Shown piece after piece: positions 26,828 to 33,943 of a DNA stretch of 64,000 nt. Numbering within the stretch: the stretch's first letter is position 1; every line of letters begins with the position of its first letter. The stretch comes from Actinophytocola xinjiangensis. Lineage in GTDB: Bacteria > Actinomycetota > Actinomycetes > Mycobacteriales > Pseudonocardiaceae. The notes beneath the pieces are model-generated. The model was not told the origin of the DNA. It made no database searches and saw nothing but the letters and a program-made list of their open reading frames with translations. The translations under genes were made by a program, and so were the position numbers. The DNA lies in assembly GCF_001921215.1 (NCBI RefSeq), contig NZ_MSIF01000010.1, forward strand, positions 62,001-126,000, written 5' to 3'.

Positions 26828-28126
26828 CTAAGTGGACTGCTCCGGGCGTTGGTAGACGTCCGGGATGCCGTCGTGGTCGGCGTCGACCTGTTCCTCCTCG
26901 TGCAGCCGGCGGTACACCCGGTTGCGCAACCGCAGGACGATCGTGGCCAGCGCAGCGGCGGTGAGCGAGCCGAGCAGCACGGCGATCTTGACGTCGTCGT
27001 CGGCCGCGGTGCCGCTGCCGAAGGCCAGTTCGCCGATCAGCAGCGACACCGTGAAGCCGATCCCGGCGAGCAGTCCGAGCCCCAGCACGTCCCACCAGCT
27101 CAGACCCTCGGCCAGGCGGGCGCGGGTGAACCGCTGGACCAGATAGGTGGCGCCGACGACCCCCACGACCTTGCCCAGCACCAGGCCACCCATGACCCCG
27201 AGGGTGATGGTCTCGCCGAGGGCCTTGCCGAGCCCACCGGCGTCCGCGACCGACACCCCGGCGGCGAAGAACGCGAACACCGGCACCGCGAACCCGGCCG
27301 ACAGCGGCCGCCACCGGTGCTCGAAGTGCTCGGCCAGCCCCGGCCCGCTCTCCTGGTCGCGCCGGCGGACCGGCACGGTGAAGCCGAGCACCACACCCGC
27401 GACCGTGGCGTGCACACCGGACTCGTGCACCAGCACCCAGGCGGCGACCGCCAGCGGGAGCAGCGCCCACCACGACCGCACCCGCAGCCGCACCAGCAGC
27501 GCGAACACCGCGATCGGCACCAACGCCAGCAGCAGCGGGGTCGTCGCCAGGTCGCTGGTGTAGACGATCGCGATGATCAGGATCGCCAGCAGGTCGTCCA
27601 CCACGGCCAGCGTCAGCAGGAACATCCGCAGCGCCGAGGGCAGATGGCTGCCGATCAACGCCAGCACGGCCAGCGCGAACGCGATGTCGGTGGCGACCGG
27701 GACCGCCCACCCGTCCAGGTAACGCGGCGACCCGCTGTTCACCGCGACGTAGATCAACGCCGGCACGATCATCCCGCCGACGGCGGCCGCCACCGGCAGC
27801 AGCGCGCGCCGGGGATCCCGCAGGTCACCGGCGACGAACTCCCGCTTGAGCTCCAGCCCGACGACGAAGAAGAAGATCGCCAGCAGCCCGTCGGCCGCCC
27901 ACTGGGCCAGCGTCAGGTCCAGGTGCAGCGCCGCCGGCCCGACCCGCAGTTCCGCGAGCGAGGCGTACCCGTCTCGCCACGGTGAGTTGGCCCACAGCAA
28001 CGCCACCAGCGCGGCGATCGCCAGCAGGACCCCGCCGACGGTCTCGGCCCGCAGGATGTCGCCGATGCGCCGGGCCTCCGGCCACGACCCACGACGGAAC
28101 AACCGGGACTGTGCGGCGGGTGACAT
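26828..28126 (-). CDS. nhaA: Na+/H+ antiporter NhaA
   Basis: This 432-residue membrane protein exports sodium in exchange for protons. It shows [38 protein letters not shown], the [15 protein letters not shown] helix with the two paired aspartate positions of the NhaA ion site (the second in [14 protein letters not shown]), and [15 protein letters not shown]. The ATG at 28126 is favoured by CTGGAGGACC just before it; an in-frame upstream start exists at 28177. It is a single gene on the minus strand with no obvious partner. Confidence 0.93.
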   Translation of the reverse strand: MSPAAQSRLFRRGSWPEARRIGDILRAETVGGVLLAIAALVALLWANSPWRDGYASLAELRVGPAALHLDLTLAQWAADGLLAIFFFVVGLELKREFVAGDLRDPRRALLPVAAAVGGMIVPALIYVAVNSGSPRYLDGWAVPVATDIAFALAVLALIGSHLPSALRMFLLTLAVVDDLLAILIIAIVYTSDLATTPLLLALVPIAVFALLVRLRVRSWWALLPLAVAAWVLVHESGVHATVAGVVLGFTVPVRRRDQESGPGLAEHFEHRWRPLSAGFAVPVFAFFAAGVSVADAGGLGKALGETITLGVMGGLVLGKVVGVVGATYLVQRFTRARLAEGLSWWDVLGLGLLAGIGFTVSLLIGELAFGSGTAADDDVKIAVLLGSLTAAALATIVLRLRNRVYRRLHEEEQVDADHDGIPDVYQRPEQST

Positions 28127-28236
28127 GGTCCTCCAGACGGGTCGGTCCAACGCTTCGCCGACCAGTCTTCCCGGCACACCACCTGCGACTTTACTCGATC
28201 ATCCCAGCTCCCGCGCCGTCACTGGGCGTGTCGGGC

Positions 28237-28572
28237 TCAGAAGCTGATGCCGCCCTGGATGTCACGCGCCTGCACGACCTTGCCGGACACCGTGCCGGTG
28301 ATCTGGTTGACCACCCCGCCGTCGGTGGCGCCGACCTGTCCCCAGATGCCCCGCAGCTCCGTGGCGAACTCGGGATCCGCCCGCTCGGCCGCCGCGAGCT
28401 GGTCGGCCAGTGCCGCCACCTCCGCCGAGTCCGGCGCGGCGCCCTCGGCGGCGGTCAGCGCCGCCTCGGCGTCCTCGCGCCCGGCGAACGTCCGCCTGAC
28501 CAGTTCGTACAGCGACGTCGCCGCCTTCGCCGCGAGCGCGGCCGCGATGGACACCAGAACGGGTTCCGCCAT
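28237..28572 (-). CDS. Candidate Bell-like effector with C-terminal amyloid signalling motif
   Basis: The 111-residue protein has an N-terminal helical region (MAEPVLVSIAAALAAKAATS followed by LYELVRRTF), a charged Ala/Glu-rich helix, and a short C-terminal tail NQITGTVSGKVVQARDIQGG. That tail has the N..xG.V.G.VVQA..I.GG pattern of RHIM/PP-like bacterial amyloid signalling sequences (BASS). The helical start resembles the Bell domains that carry such tails. By that analogy it would be a membrane-acting cell-death effector triggered by amyloid templating. It lies 15 bases after the LysR-like gene and has AAGGGAG before its ATG. No partner receptor with the same tail is visible here. Confidence 0.6.
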   Translation of the reverse strand: MAEPVLVSIAAALAAKAATSLYELVRRTFAGREDAEAALTAAEGAAPDSAEVAALADQLAAAERADPEFATELRGIWGQVGATDGGVVNQITGTVSGKVVQARDIQGGISF

Positions 28573-28587
28573 GACGTTCTCCCTTGT

Positions 28588-29304
28588 CTAGCCGCGCCTG
28601 CGGCGGGTGTTGGCACGCCGGCCGCCTCGCCGCTGGTCGGCGTTCGGCCTCGCCCTGACGACCTTGACGGCCCTATCCGGGGCCTGGCGTCCCCGCGAGC
28701 TGTTGACGGTCCGCCCCCGGACGATCCCGACGAACGTCTCGATGTCGTCGGTGGTCTCCTCGGCCAGCCAGCTCAGCGCGACCTGGGAGGCCGGCACGCC
28801 GGCCACCGCCCGATAGGTGAGGTCGCGCCGGTGGTGCAGCCGCGCGAGGGACTGCGGCACGACCAGCAGCCCGACCCCCGCGGCGACCAGCGCGACGGCG
28901 TCACCGGTCGTGGCCGGCCGCTCGACCGCCGGCCGCCCCGGCGGGCCGTCCCAGTCCAGGACGTCGTCGCGCGGGTGCAGCACGACGTCGTCGGCGATGT
29001 CCTCGACCGCCAGCTCGGCGTCGGCGTCGGCGGCGGCCAGGTGGTGGTCCTTCGGGAACACGACCACGGTCGTCTCGGTGTAGAGCGGGATGGCGGACAG
29101 GCCGGTCCGGTCGATCGGCAGCCGCAGCAGGACGGCGTCGGCGCCCCGCTCACGCACCAGCGCCTCGGCCTCGGCGGCGGCGACCTGGAGCAGGACCAGC
29201 TCGACCTCGGGCTGCCGCTCCCGCCAGGTCCGAACCCACTTGCCGGGGCTGACCCCGGGTACATGGGCGAGCCGCAACGGTGAAGGTACGTCCGAGCCCG
29301 CCAC
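28588..29304 (-). CDS. LysR substrate-binding-domain protein without helix-turn-helix
   Basis: The 238-residue protein corresponds to the ligand-binding half of LysR regulators: LRLAHVPGVSPGKWVRTWRE opens subdomain I, and GDAVALVAAGVGLLVVPQSLA is typical of the fold. No DNA-binding helix-turn-helix is encoded at the N-terminus, and the C-terminus ends in an Arg-rich tail. It diverges from the DUF5997 gene across 59 bases, a pairing I know from other actinomycetes. It may sense a small molecule through a protein partner. It is probably co-transcribed with the amyloid-motif gene downstream. Confidence 0.8.
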   Translation of the reverse strand: MAGSDVPSPLRLAHVPGVSPGKWVRTWRERQPEVELVLLQVAAAEAEALVRERGADAVLLRLPIDRTGLSAIPLYTETTVVVFPKDHHLAAADADAELAVEDIADDVVLHPRDDVLDWDGPPGRPAVERPATTGDAVALVAAGVGLLVVPQSLARLHHRRDLTYRAVAGVPASQVALSWLAEETTDDIETFVGIVRGRTVNSSRGRQAPDRAVKVVRARPNADQRRGGRRANTRRRRG

Positions 29305-29363
29305 GTGCGCAGACTATCGGGTACGGCCGGGCCCCGGGTACCCGAGGCGATACCCTCGACTCC

Positions 29364-29741
29364 ATGACGTCGCGCAAGAAACCCCAGACGATGAAGCCCG
29401 CGACCGCGGCGAAGAAGCTGGGTGTCCTCCTCGACGCCACCCCGGCCGAGTTCCGCGACGGCGTCGTGTCCCGTGACGAGCTGAACGCCCTGCAGTCCGA
29501 CCCGCCGACCTGGCTGCGCGACCTGCGCCGCGATGGCCCGCACCCCCGGCAGGTCGTCGCGGCGAAGCTGCGCGTGTCGATCAGCGGCCTCACCCGGGCC
29601 GGCCTCACCGAGCCGCTCACCACCGCCCAGATCGACGAGCTGAAGGCCACCAACCCGGACTGGCTGGCCCGCGAACGCGCCACCCAGACCGAGGTCAGGA
29701 ACGAACTGGCCCGGCTGCGGGTCCGGGGCGGCAACGCCTAG
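29364..29741 (+). CDS. DUF5997 family protein
   Basis: This 125-residue protein starts MTSRKKPQTMKPATAAKKLG and contains ATPAEFRDGVVSRDELNALQ and GPHPRQVVAAKL, the hallmark segments of DUF5997. It is soluble and helical, with no catalytic motif visible. The segment VVAAKLRVSISGLTRAGL could be a small helix-turn-helix-like unit, so a role together with the divergent LysR-like ligand-domain protein is plausible. Function is not established. Confidence 0.8.
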   Translation: MTSRKKPQTMKPATAAKKLGVLLDATPAEFRDGVVSRDELNALQSDPPTWLRDLRRDGPHPRQVVAAKLRVSISGLTRAGLTEPLTTAQIDELKATNPDWLARERATQTEVRNELARLRVRGGNA

Positions 29742-29766
29742 CCCTTCCCCGGTTTCACCCGGCGCC

Positions 29767-29799
29767 TTTCGAAATCAATTCCTCCTCCCGTTTTCGAAA
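29767..29799. repeat. Two TTTCGAAA palindromes 25 bp apart
   Basis: TTTCGAAA occurs at 29767-29774 and 29792-29799, both followed by T and then G or C. They lie in the AT-richer gap before the XRE gene and may be operator half-sites. No gene is visible between 29742 and 29979. Confidence 0.35.
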
Positions 29800-29831
29800 T
29801 GGGCTCCCGGAATGGTGGCTGATCAGGGTCG

Positions 29832-29861
29832 TTGACAGCCAGTACATGCGGTGAGCACACT
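29832..29861 (+). promoter_or_regulatory. Putative promoter of the XRE gene
   Basis: TTGACA (29832-29837) is a consensus -35 box; CACACT, 18 bases later, is a weak -10. It would drive the small leader frame and the XRE gene. Confidence 0.35.
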
Positions 29862-29979
29862 CTGGGTAGGTCCTCGTGCGCGGGACGGAGGTGGCGACCA
29901 GCAGCTGACTACCTTGCGCGCCAGTGGATTCGCTGGTGAATTACTGATCTCCTTACCCTGCATCGTCAAGGAGAATGTC

Positions 29980-30039
29980 ATGTTTTCATTCGGTAGAATG
30001 CTCGCGGGCGTTCTAGGCGGGGGTACAGATGTCCCGTGA
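29980..30039 (+). CDS. Possible 19-residue leader peptide
   Basis: MFSFGRMLAGVLGGGTDVP follows a strong AAGGAG site with ideal spacing and overlaps the start of the XRE gene (ATG at 30029) by 11 bases. The arrangement suggests translational coupling or a leader/signal peptide. It is too short for codon statistics, so reality is uncertain. Confidence 0.4.
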   Translation: MFSFGRMLAGVLGGGTDVP

Positions 30040-30430
30040 TCTGCAACCCTCCGCATCGTTGTGTTCCTATTTCGGATGGCGGCTGCGGTTCTGGCGCCAA
30101 CGCAGCGGCCTGACCCAGCAGGAACTCGGCGAGCTGCTCGGCTACGACCATTCCCATTTGAGCAAGGTGGAAACCGGGGACCGGTGGCCACCTGAGGACC
30201 TGCCCGCACGGGCGGACCGGCTGCTGGGCGCGGGTGGCGAACTCGCCACGCTCTGGCCGCTGGTGGAGCGGGAGCGTCAGCAGATGATCCGGCGGGGTCA
30301 GGCCGTCGGTCGGGAGCGGTTCGGCGACGACGCGGGCCCGTCGCCGCAACCGACGAGGGCGGAAGTGGTCATGGCGATCGACTGGTTGTTGGCGCGTGCC
30401 TACAGCGATCTGGAGACCAGGTTCGGGTGA
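30029..30430 (+). CDS. XRE-family regulator
   Basis: This 133-residue protein has a Cro/C1-type helix-turn-helix at about residues 15-65 (LRFWRQRSGLTQQELGELLG, then YDHSHLSKVETGDRWPPEDL). The rest is helical with Trp/Leu-rich segments but lacks the DUF5753 ligand domain seen in the XRE proteins near 38000-40000. It has no DUF397 partner. It follows the possible 19-residue leader peptide and ends at a strong bidirectional hairpin. Confidence 0.85.
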   Translation: MSRDLQPSASLCSYFGWRLRFWRQRSGLTQQELGELLGYDHSHLSKVETGDRWPPEDLPARADRLLGAGGELATLWPLVERERQQMIRRGQAVGRERFGDDAGPSPQPTRAEVVMAIDWLLARAYSDLETRFG

Positions 30431-30434
30431 GACG

Positions 30435-30473
30435 GAGTTGGTGCCCTGCCGGTTCGCGGCAGGGCACCAACTC
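30435..30473. terminator. Bidirectional hairpin terminator
   Basis: A perfect 17-bp stem (30435-30451 with 30457-30473) with loop GTTCG lies between the convergent XRE gene and the serine protease gene, four bases after one stop and six before the other. Confidence 0.85.
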
Positions 30474-30478
30474 GGACG

Positions 30479-31705
30479 TCACCCGTTGTCGATGAGGCTC
30501 TGGATCTGTTGGTAGATCAGGTTCATCTTGGCGCCCTGGTTGTTGGGGCACCCGCCGAGGTGGTGCAGCCCGATGACCCGGTGTGACGACGACGCGAGGA
30601 CCGGTGAGCCGGAGTTGCCACCCGAGGTGTCACAGCTGTAGCTCATGTTCCACGTGTTGTAGTTGCCGTTGCCGACGGTGCAGTACGACGTCTGGCCGGA
30701 CTCCTGGTACAGCGACAGGCGTTTCGGGCTGGCGTCGCCGTGGCCGGGGATGTAGATGCGCTCGCCGCTGGACGGTGCCCTGGTCTCCAGGAACAGCGTG
30801 CCGAAGCCCTGGATGGTGCTGAAGCTGTTCACCGAGTAGAGGGTGTAGTCCAGTTGGCCGGAACCGCCGGTGCTGGTCTTGACCAGCGTCGCGCCGCTGA
30901 CCTTGGTGACGGTGCCCGGGTTGTTGCCGCCGCACGTTGCGCACTGGTAGCCGAACTGCACCTCGGAGCCGGCGACCGCGGACTGGGTGGACATGCAGTG
31001 GTTGTTGGTCAGCAGCCGGTTGGTGTTGCCGACCCGCCACGTCGTGCACGCCCCGCCGCCCATGAGGAGCCGCGCCACGGCCCCTGAACGAGTGAACTCG
31101 GTCGGGTGACTGGTGCGGTAGCAGACCACGTCGCGGCGGCCGTCGGAGGAGCAGACGCTGTAGAGGCCGGGGTTGGCGGCCACCACCTCGTCCTGGGTGA
31201 ACCCACGCCAGTACCGGTCGATGGTCAGCCCCAGGCCCTTGGTGGCCGAGGCGGACCGGGCGGCGGTGCGGTGCAGGGTGACCACGGCGGTGTCCCCGTC
31301 GACCGACATCGCGGCGAAACCCCGGGTGCCGTGCTCGGTGACGTCGGCGTCGCCGGCCTCGGCGGCACCCAGCGCCGGGTCACCGTGGTAGGTGTGGACC
31401 TCGCGGCCGTCCGGGCTGGCCACCGTCACGTAGTCACCGGGGGCGAGCCGCATCGACGCGAAGTGCACCTTGATGTAGGTGGCGCCGGGGTGGCTGATCG
31501 TCTGCTGGTCGGCGCTGGCGTAACCCAACGCCTGACTGACGGCGATCTCGTCACCGACCTTGGTCGCCGCCTGCTTCGGCGCGGGTGCCGGTGCCGGCGC
31601 GATGGCGGAGCCGGCGCTGGTGGATGCGGAGGCCACTGACGTCAGGGCGCCCGCGGCAAGCGCTGCCACGGCCAGCGCCAACAACATTCTGCTCGGTCTC
31701 CCCAT
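30479..31705 (-). CDS. Secreted trypsin/V8-like serine protease
   Basis: The 408-residue protein starts at the ATG at 31705 (GAGGAG before it), with a Sec signal (MGRPSRMLLALAVAALAAGA and on to ASAS), a Pro/Ala linker, and a pro-region of about 150 residues. The chymotrypsin-fold triad is visible: His236 in LLTNNHCM, Asp286 in GQLDYTLYSV and Ser365 in GGNSGSPVL. Several cysteine pairs (CATC, YCTV/YSCD) suggest disulfides. The peptidase would act outside the cell after propeptide removal. The frame stays open upstream to 32110, but that part lacks signal-peptide sense. Confidence 0.92.
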   Translation of the reverse strand: MGRPSRMLLALAVAALAAGALTSVASASTSAGSAIAPAPAPAPKQAATKVGDEIAVSQALGYASADQQTISHPGATYIKVHFASMRLAPGDYVTVASPDGREVHTYHGDPALGAAEAGDADVTEHGTRGFAAMSVDGDTAVVTLHRTAARSASATKGLGLTIDRYWRGFTQDEVVAANPGLYSVCSSDGRRDVVCYRTSHPTEFTRSGAVARLLMGGGACTTWRVGNTNRLLTNNHCMSTQSAVAGSEVQFGYQCATCGGNNPGTVTKVSGATLVKTSTGGSGQLDYTLYSVNSFSTIQGFGTLFLETRAPSSGERIYIPGHGDASPKRLSLYQESGQTSYCTVGNGNYNTWNMSYSCDTSGGNSGSPVLASSSHRVIGLHHLGGCPNNQGAKMNLIYQQIQSLIDNG

Positions 31706-31860
31706 GGCTGCTCCTCGACATCTGTTTCTGGTACGCGGTCTCTTCAGATCTACGCGACCGAGAACGAGGAGGGGAGTGGTTGCGACTTGGCAGTTGATTT
31801 GTCGAGTTTCGCGGCCTTTTCGAGATGTCCGGCCTTCGCGCTCGCCGGCCAGCTCATCGA

Positions 31861-32127
31861 TCAGCACGCCGGTCGGGTGCCGCGCCGACCGCCGGCCGAC
31901 GTTCTCCACGAGGCCCAGGCGTGCCGCGCCCGCTGTTGCCAGTTCGGGCCGTGTGCACGGTCGTCGGCGCAGTGCCCGGCGCGGGCTTCCACCCAGATGT
32001 CGCAGGAGGACGCCGAGCACTTCTCGGCGATGGCCTCGGCCTCGCGGAGCCTGGCCCGTAGCGCCCGGTGCGACGGCGGTGACGTGCGCCAGAGCGTGAC
32101 GCCGGGGCATTGGCCCCCGCCGGACAC
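31861..32127 (-). CDS. Small cysteine-containing hypothetical protein (uncertain)
   Basis: From a GTG at 32127 the frame gives 88 residues with natural composition (LREAEAIAEKCSASSCDIWV, then EARAGHC) and GC-rich third positions. It lies 44 bases after the F420-type reductase on the same strand. The plus strand also has an open frame here, so the choice is not secure. Otherwise the stretch 31706-32171 holds nothing I recognise. Confidence 0.35.
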   Translation of the reverse strand: MSGGGQCPGVTLWRTSPPSHRALRARLREAEAIAEKCSASSCDIWVEARAGHCADDRAHGPNWQQRARHAWASWRTSAGGRRGTRPAC

Positions 32128-32171
32128 CAGGCGTTGTCGGACCTGGTGCCCGCGGCGCGGCGGCGGCGTGG

Positions 32172-32600
32172 TCAGTTCACCGGTTGGAGCCGGATCATCG
32201 GGAACTTGCGGGAGGTGTGGGTCTCGTACTCGGCGGCGGCGGGCCAGTAGGCGGCCCAGATGCCGTAGAGCCGTGCCCAGTCGGCGGAGTCGGGGCGGAC
32301 GACGGTGGTGCGGGCCCGCAGTGTGCGCCCGCCGAGTTCGATGGTGGTGGTGCCCGGTCCGGCCTCGATGTTGCCGACCCAGGCCGGGTCCTTGGGCGCG
32401 CCGCCCAGCGAGCCGCACACGAGGTAGTCGTCCCCGTCACGGGCGGCGACCAGCGGCGCGACCCGCTCACGGCCGGAGGTGCGACCGACGTGGTGCAGCA
32501 GTACGAGCTCCTTGCCCTCGAAGGGCCCGCCGACGACGCCGTCGTTGGCGCGGAAGGTGTCGATCACCTGGGTGTTGAAGTCCGTGGCCTGCTCGGTCAT
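32172..32600 (-). CDS. F420-dependent nitroreductase/quinone reductase family protein
   Basis: The 142-residue protein is a short split-barrel of the Ddn-like deazaflavin-dependent family (ELVLLHHVGRTSGRERVAPL, then GSLGGAPKDPAWVGNIEA and the ending RKFPMIRLQPV). Members use reduced F420 to reduce quinones or nitro compounds. It is divergent from a TetR regulator with a likely shared operator between them, so the pair looks like a regulated detoxification unit. No signal peptide or anchor is present. Confidence 0.9.
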   Translation of the reverse strand: MTEQATDFNTQVIDTFRANDGVVGGPFEGKELVLLHHVGRTSGRERVAPLVAARDGDDYLVCGSLGGAPKDPAWVGNIEAGPGTTTIELGGRTLRARTTVVRPDSADWARLYGIWAAYWPAAAEYETHTSRKFPMIRLQPVN

Positions 32601-32637
32601 GGCTGTTCTCCTCTCGTCTCGTCGTCTCGTCGAGGCA

Positions 32638-32661
32638 GTAAACGGACTTCACCCCGCTTAC
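32638..32661. promoter_or_regulatory. Putative TetR operator
   Basis: GTAAACGG (32638-32645) and CCGCTTAC (32654-32661) form an inverted repeat with one mismatch and an 8-base spacer. It lies between the divergent reductase and TetR genes, where a TetR dimer would be expected to bind. Confidence 0.55.
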
Positions 32662-32685
32662 ATTCCCGGGACGTAGAGTCGCCCC

Positions 32686-33282
32686 GTGGACCTCACGAGT
32701 CGCCCGCCGCGCGCCGACGCCTCCCGCAACAGGAATCACCTGCTGGCGACCGCCCGCACGATGCTCACCGACCACGGGCCCGACCGGATCACCATGGACG
32801 CCCTGGCCGACTGTTCTGGCCTCGGCAAAGGCACGGTGTTCCGCCACTTCGGCACAAGGTCAGGCATCTTCCAGGCCCTCCTGGACGACAACGAACGCGC
32901 CTTTCAGGAAGGGGTGCTGTCCGGCCCGCCGCCGCTGGGCCCCGGTGCTTCGCCGCGTGAGCGTCTGATCGCCTACGGCCAGGCCCGGATCCGTTTCCTC
33001 CTGGAACACCACGACATCGCCCGCGCCGCCCTCGACGGACGCCAACCGGCGCCGGCGGGGTCCGCGACACCACTCTCCCGGATCCACATCCGAATGCTCC
33101 TCACCCAACTGGACCTCGGCCCGGTCGACCTCGACCTGCTCGCCATCCAACTCACCGCCGCACTGGACGGGCCGCTGCTGCTGTACCTGTCGAAGTCCGA
33201 ACTGGACGCCACCACCTGCCCAACGGAACAACGCCTCACCACCGGCTGGCAGAACCTCATCCACCGCATCTGCCACCCCTGA
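32686..33282 (+). CDS. TetR-family regulator
   Basis: This 198-residue repressor starts with GTG and has the TetR helix-turn-helix at about residues 17-63 (LATARTMLTDHGPDRITMDA, ADCSGLGKGTVFRHFGTRSG). The C-terminal part is the helical ligand and dimer domain. It diverges from the F420-type reductase gene and probably represses it and itself through the palindrome at 32638-32661. The ligand is unknown, likely a toxic aromatic or quinone given the target. Confidence 0.9.
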   Translation: MDLTSRPPRADASRNRNHLLATARTMLTDHGPDRITMDALADCSGLGKGTVFRHFGTRSGIFQALLDDNERAFQEGVLSGPPPLGPGASPRERLIAYGQARIRFLLEHHDIARAALDGRQPAPAGSATPLSRIHIRMLLTQLDLGPVDLDLLAIQLTAALDGPLLLYLSKSELDATTCPTEQRLTTGWQNLIHRICHP

Positions 33283-33326
33283 CCGGCCTTGTCACATCGT
33301 CAACGCCACCTCACCCGAACCCACAC

Positions 33327-33591
33327 AAACCAACCCCGCTCACGCGGGACGACACCGCCGCGACCCGAGAGATCGACGGAGAGGCGGACCCCGCTCACGC
33401 GGGGACGACTGGGACCGCGTTGCCGTAGCCACGGACCTCGTGGAACCAGCCCCGCTCGCGCGGGGACGACCACACCCCGACGTAGCGGGTGTGGATCGGG
33501 GTGGGACCAGCCCCGCTCGCGCGGGGACGACTTCGGCAGACGGTGGAGGCTGCTCTCCGTCCAGGACCAGCCCCGCTCGCGCGGGGACGAC
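33327..33591 (-). CRISPR. CRISPR array 1 (type I-E), 5 repeats
   Basis: There are five 28-nt repeats ending at 33353, 33409, 33470, 33531 and 33591 with period about 61. In the transcribed (minus) sense the repeat begins GTCGTCCCCGCGCG and ends GGGGCTGGTCC. The two left-most copies are degenerate, as expected for the leader-distal end. The leader is on the right (33592-33668). Spacers are about 32-33 nt; the distal one is 28 nt. Confidence 0.95.
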
Positions 33592-33668
33592 ACTTGCTGA
33601 GCTGGGATGATATCCCGGTTTCTCCCAATTCAGCTTCACTTCTGTCTTTTTTCTTCGCTAGTTGAATT
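33592..33668 (-). promoter_or_regulatory. Leader of CRISPR array 1
   Basis: In minus-strand sense it starts AATTCAAC, has AAGTGAAGC at positions 28-36, and ends ATCCCAGCTCAGCAAGT next to the first repeat. It is exactly 77 nt and collinear with the leaders of arrays 3 and 4. Beyond it, 33669-33904 holds no gene that I can see. Confidence 0.8.
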
Positions 33669-33904
33669 GTGTTTGTGTCCCAACAATCGCCGTCCAGGTC
33701 AACCCGAACGGCGCAAGGACATCAGGCTGACCGGCGACAGGATTCGCCGCCCCGCCGAGCGAAGCCAGTAACCGGACTCGCTGGCAACCGAACGGACCAC
33801 CCGGGTCAAGGCCGGAACCGACCCCGGCACGGCTCGGATACGCCAACTCCCCACCGCCCCACCCACTGTCGACCGATCGCGCGGCGGGACGAAGCGAAGC
33901 GCGA

Positions 33905-33932
33905 CAGGGCCCGGCCACGCGGCCGGGCCCTG
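33905..33932 (-). terminator. Hairpin terminator of the PA14/DUF1080 gene
   Basis: A perfect 12-bp stem (33905-33916 with 33921-33932) and ACGC loop lies 11 bases beyond the minus-strand stop at 33944. Confidence 0.75.
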
Positions 33933-33943
33933 CCACCGGTCAC

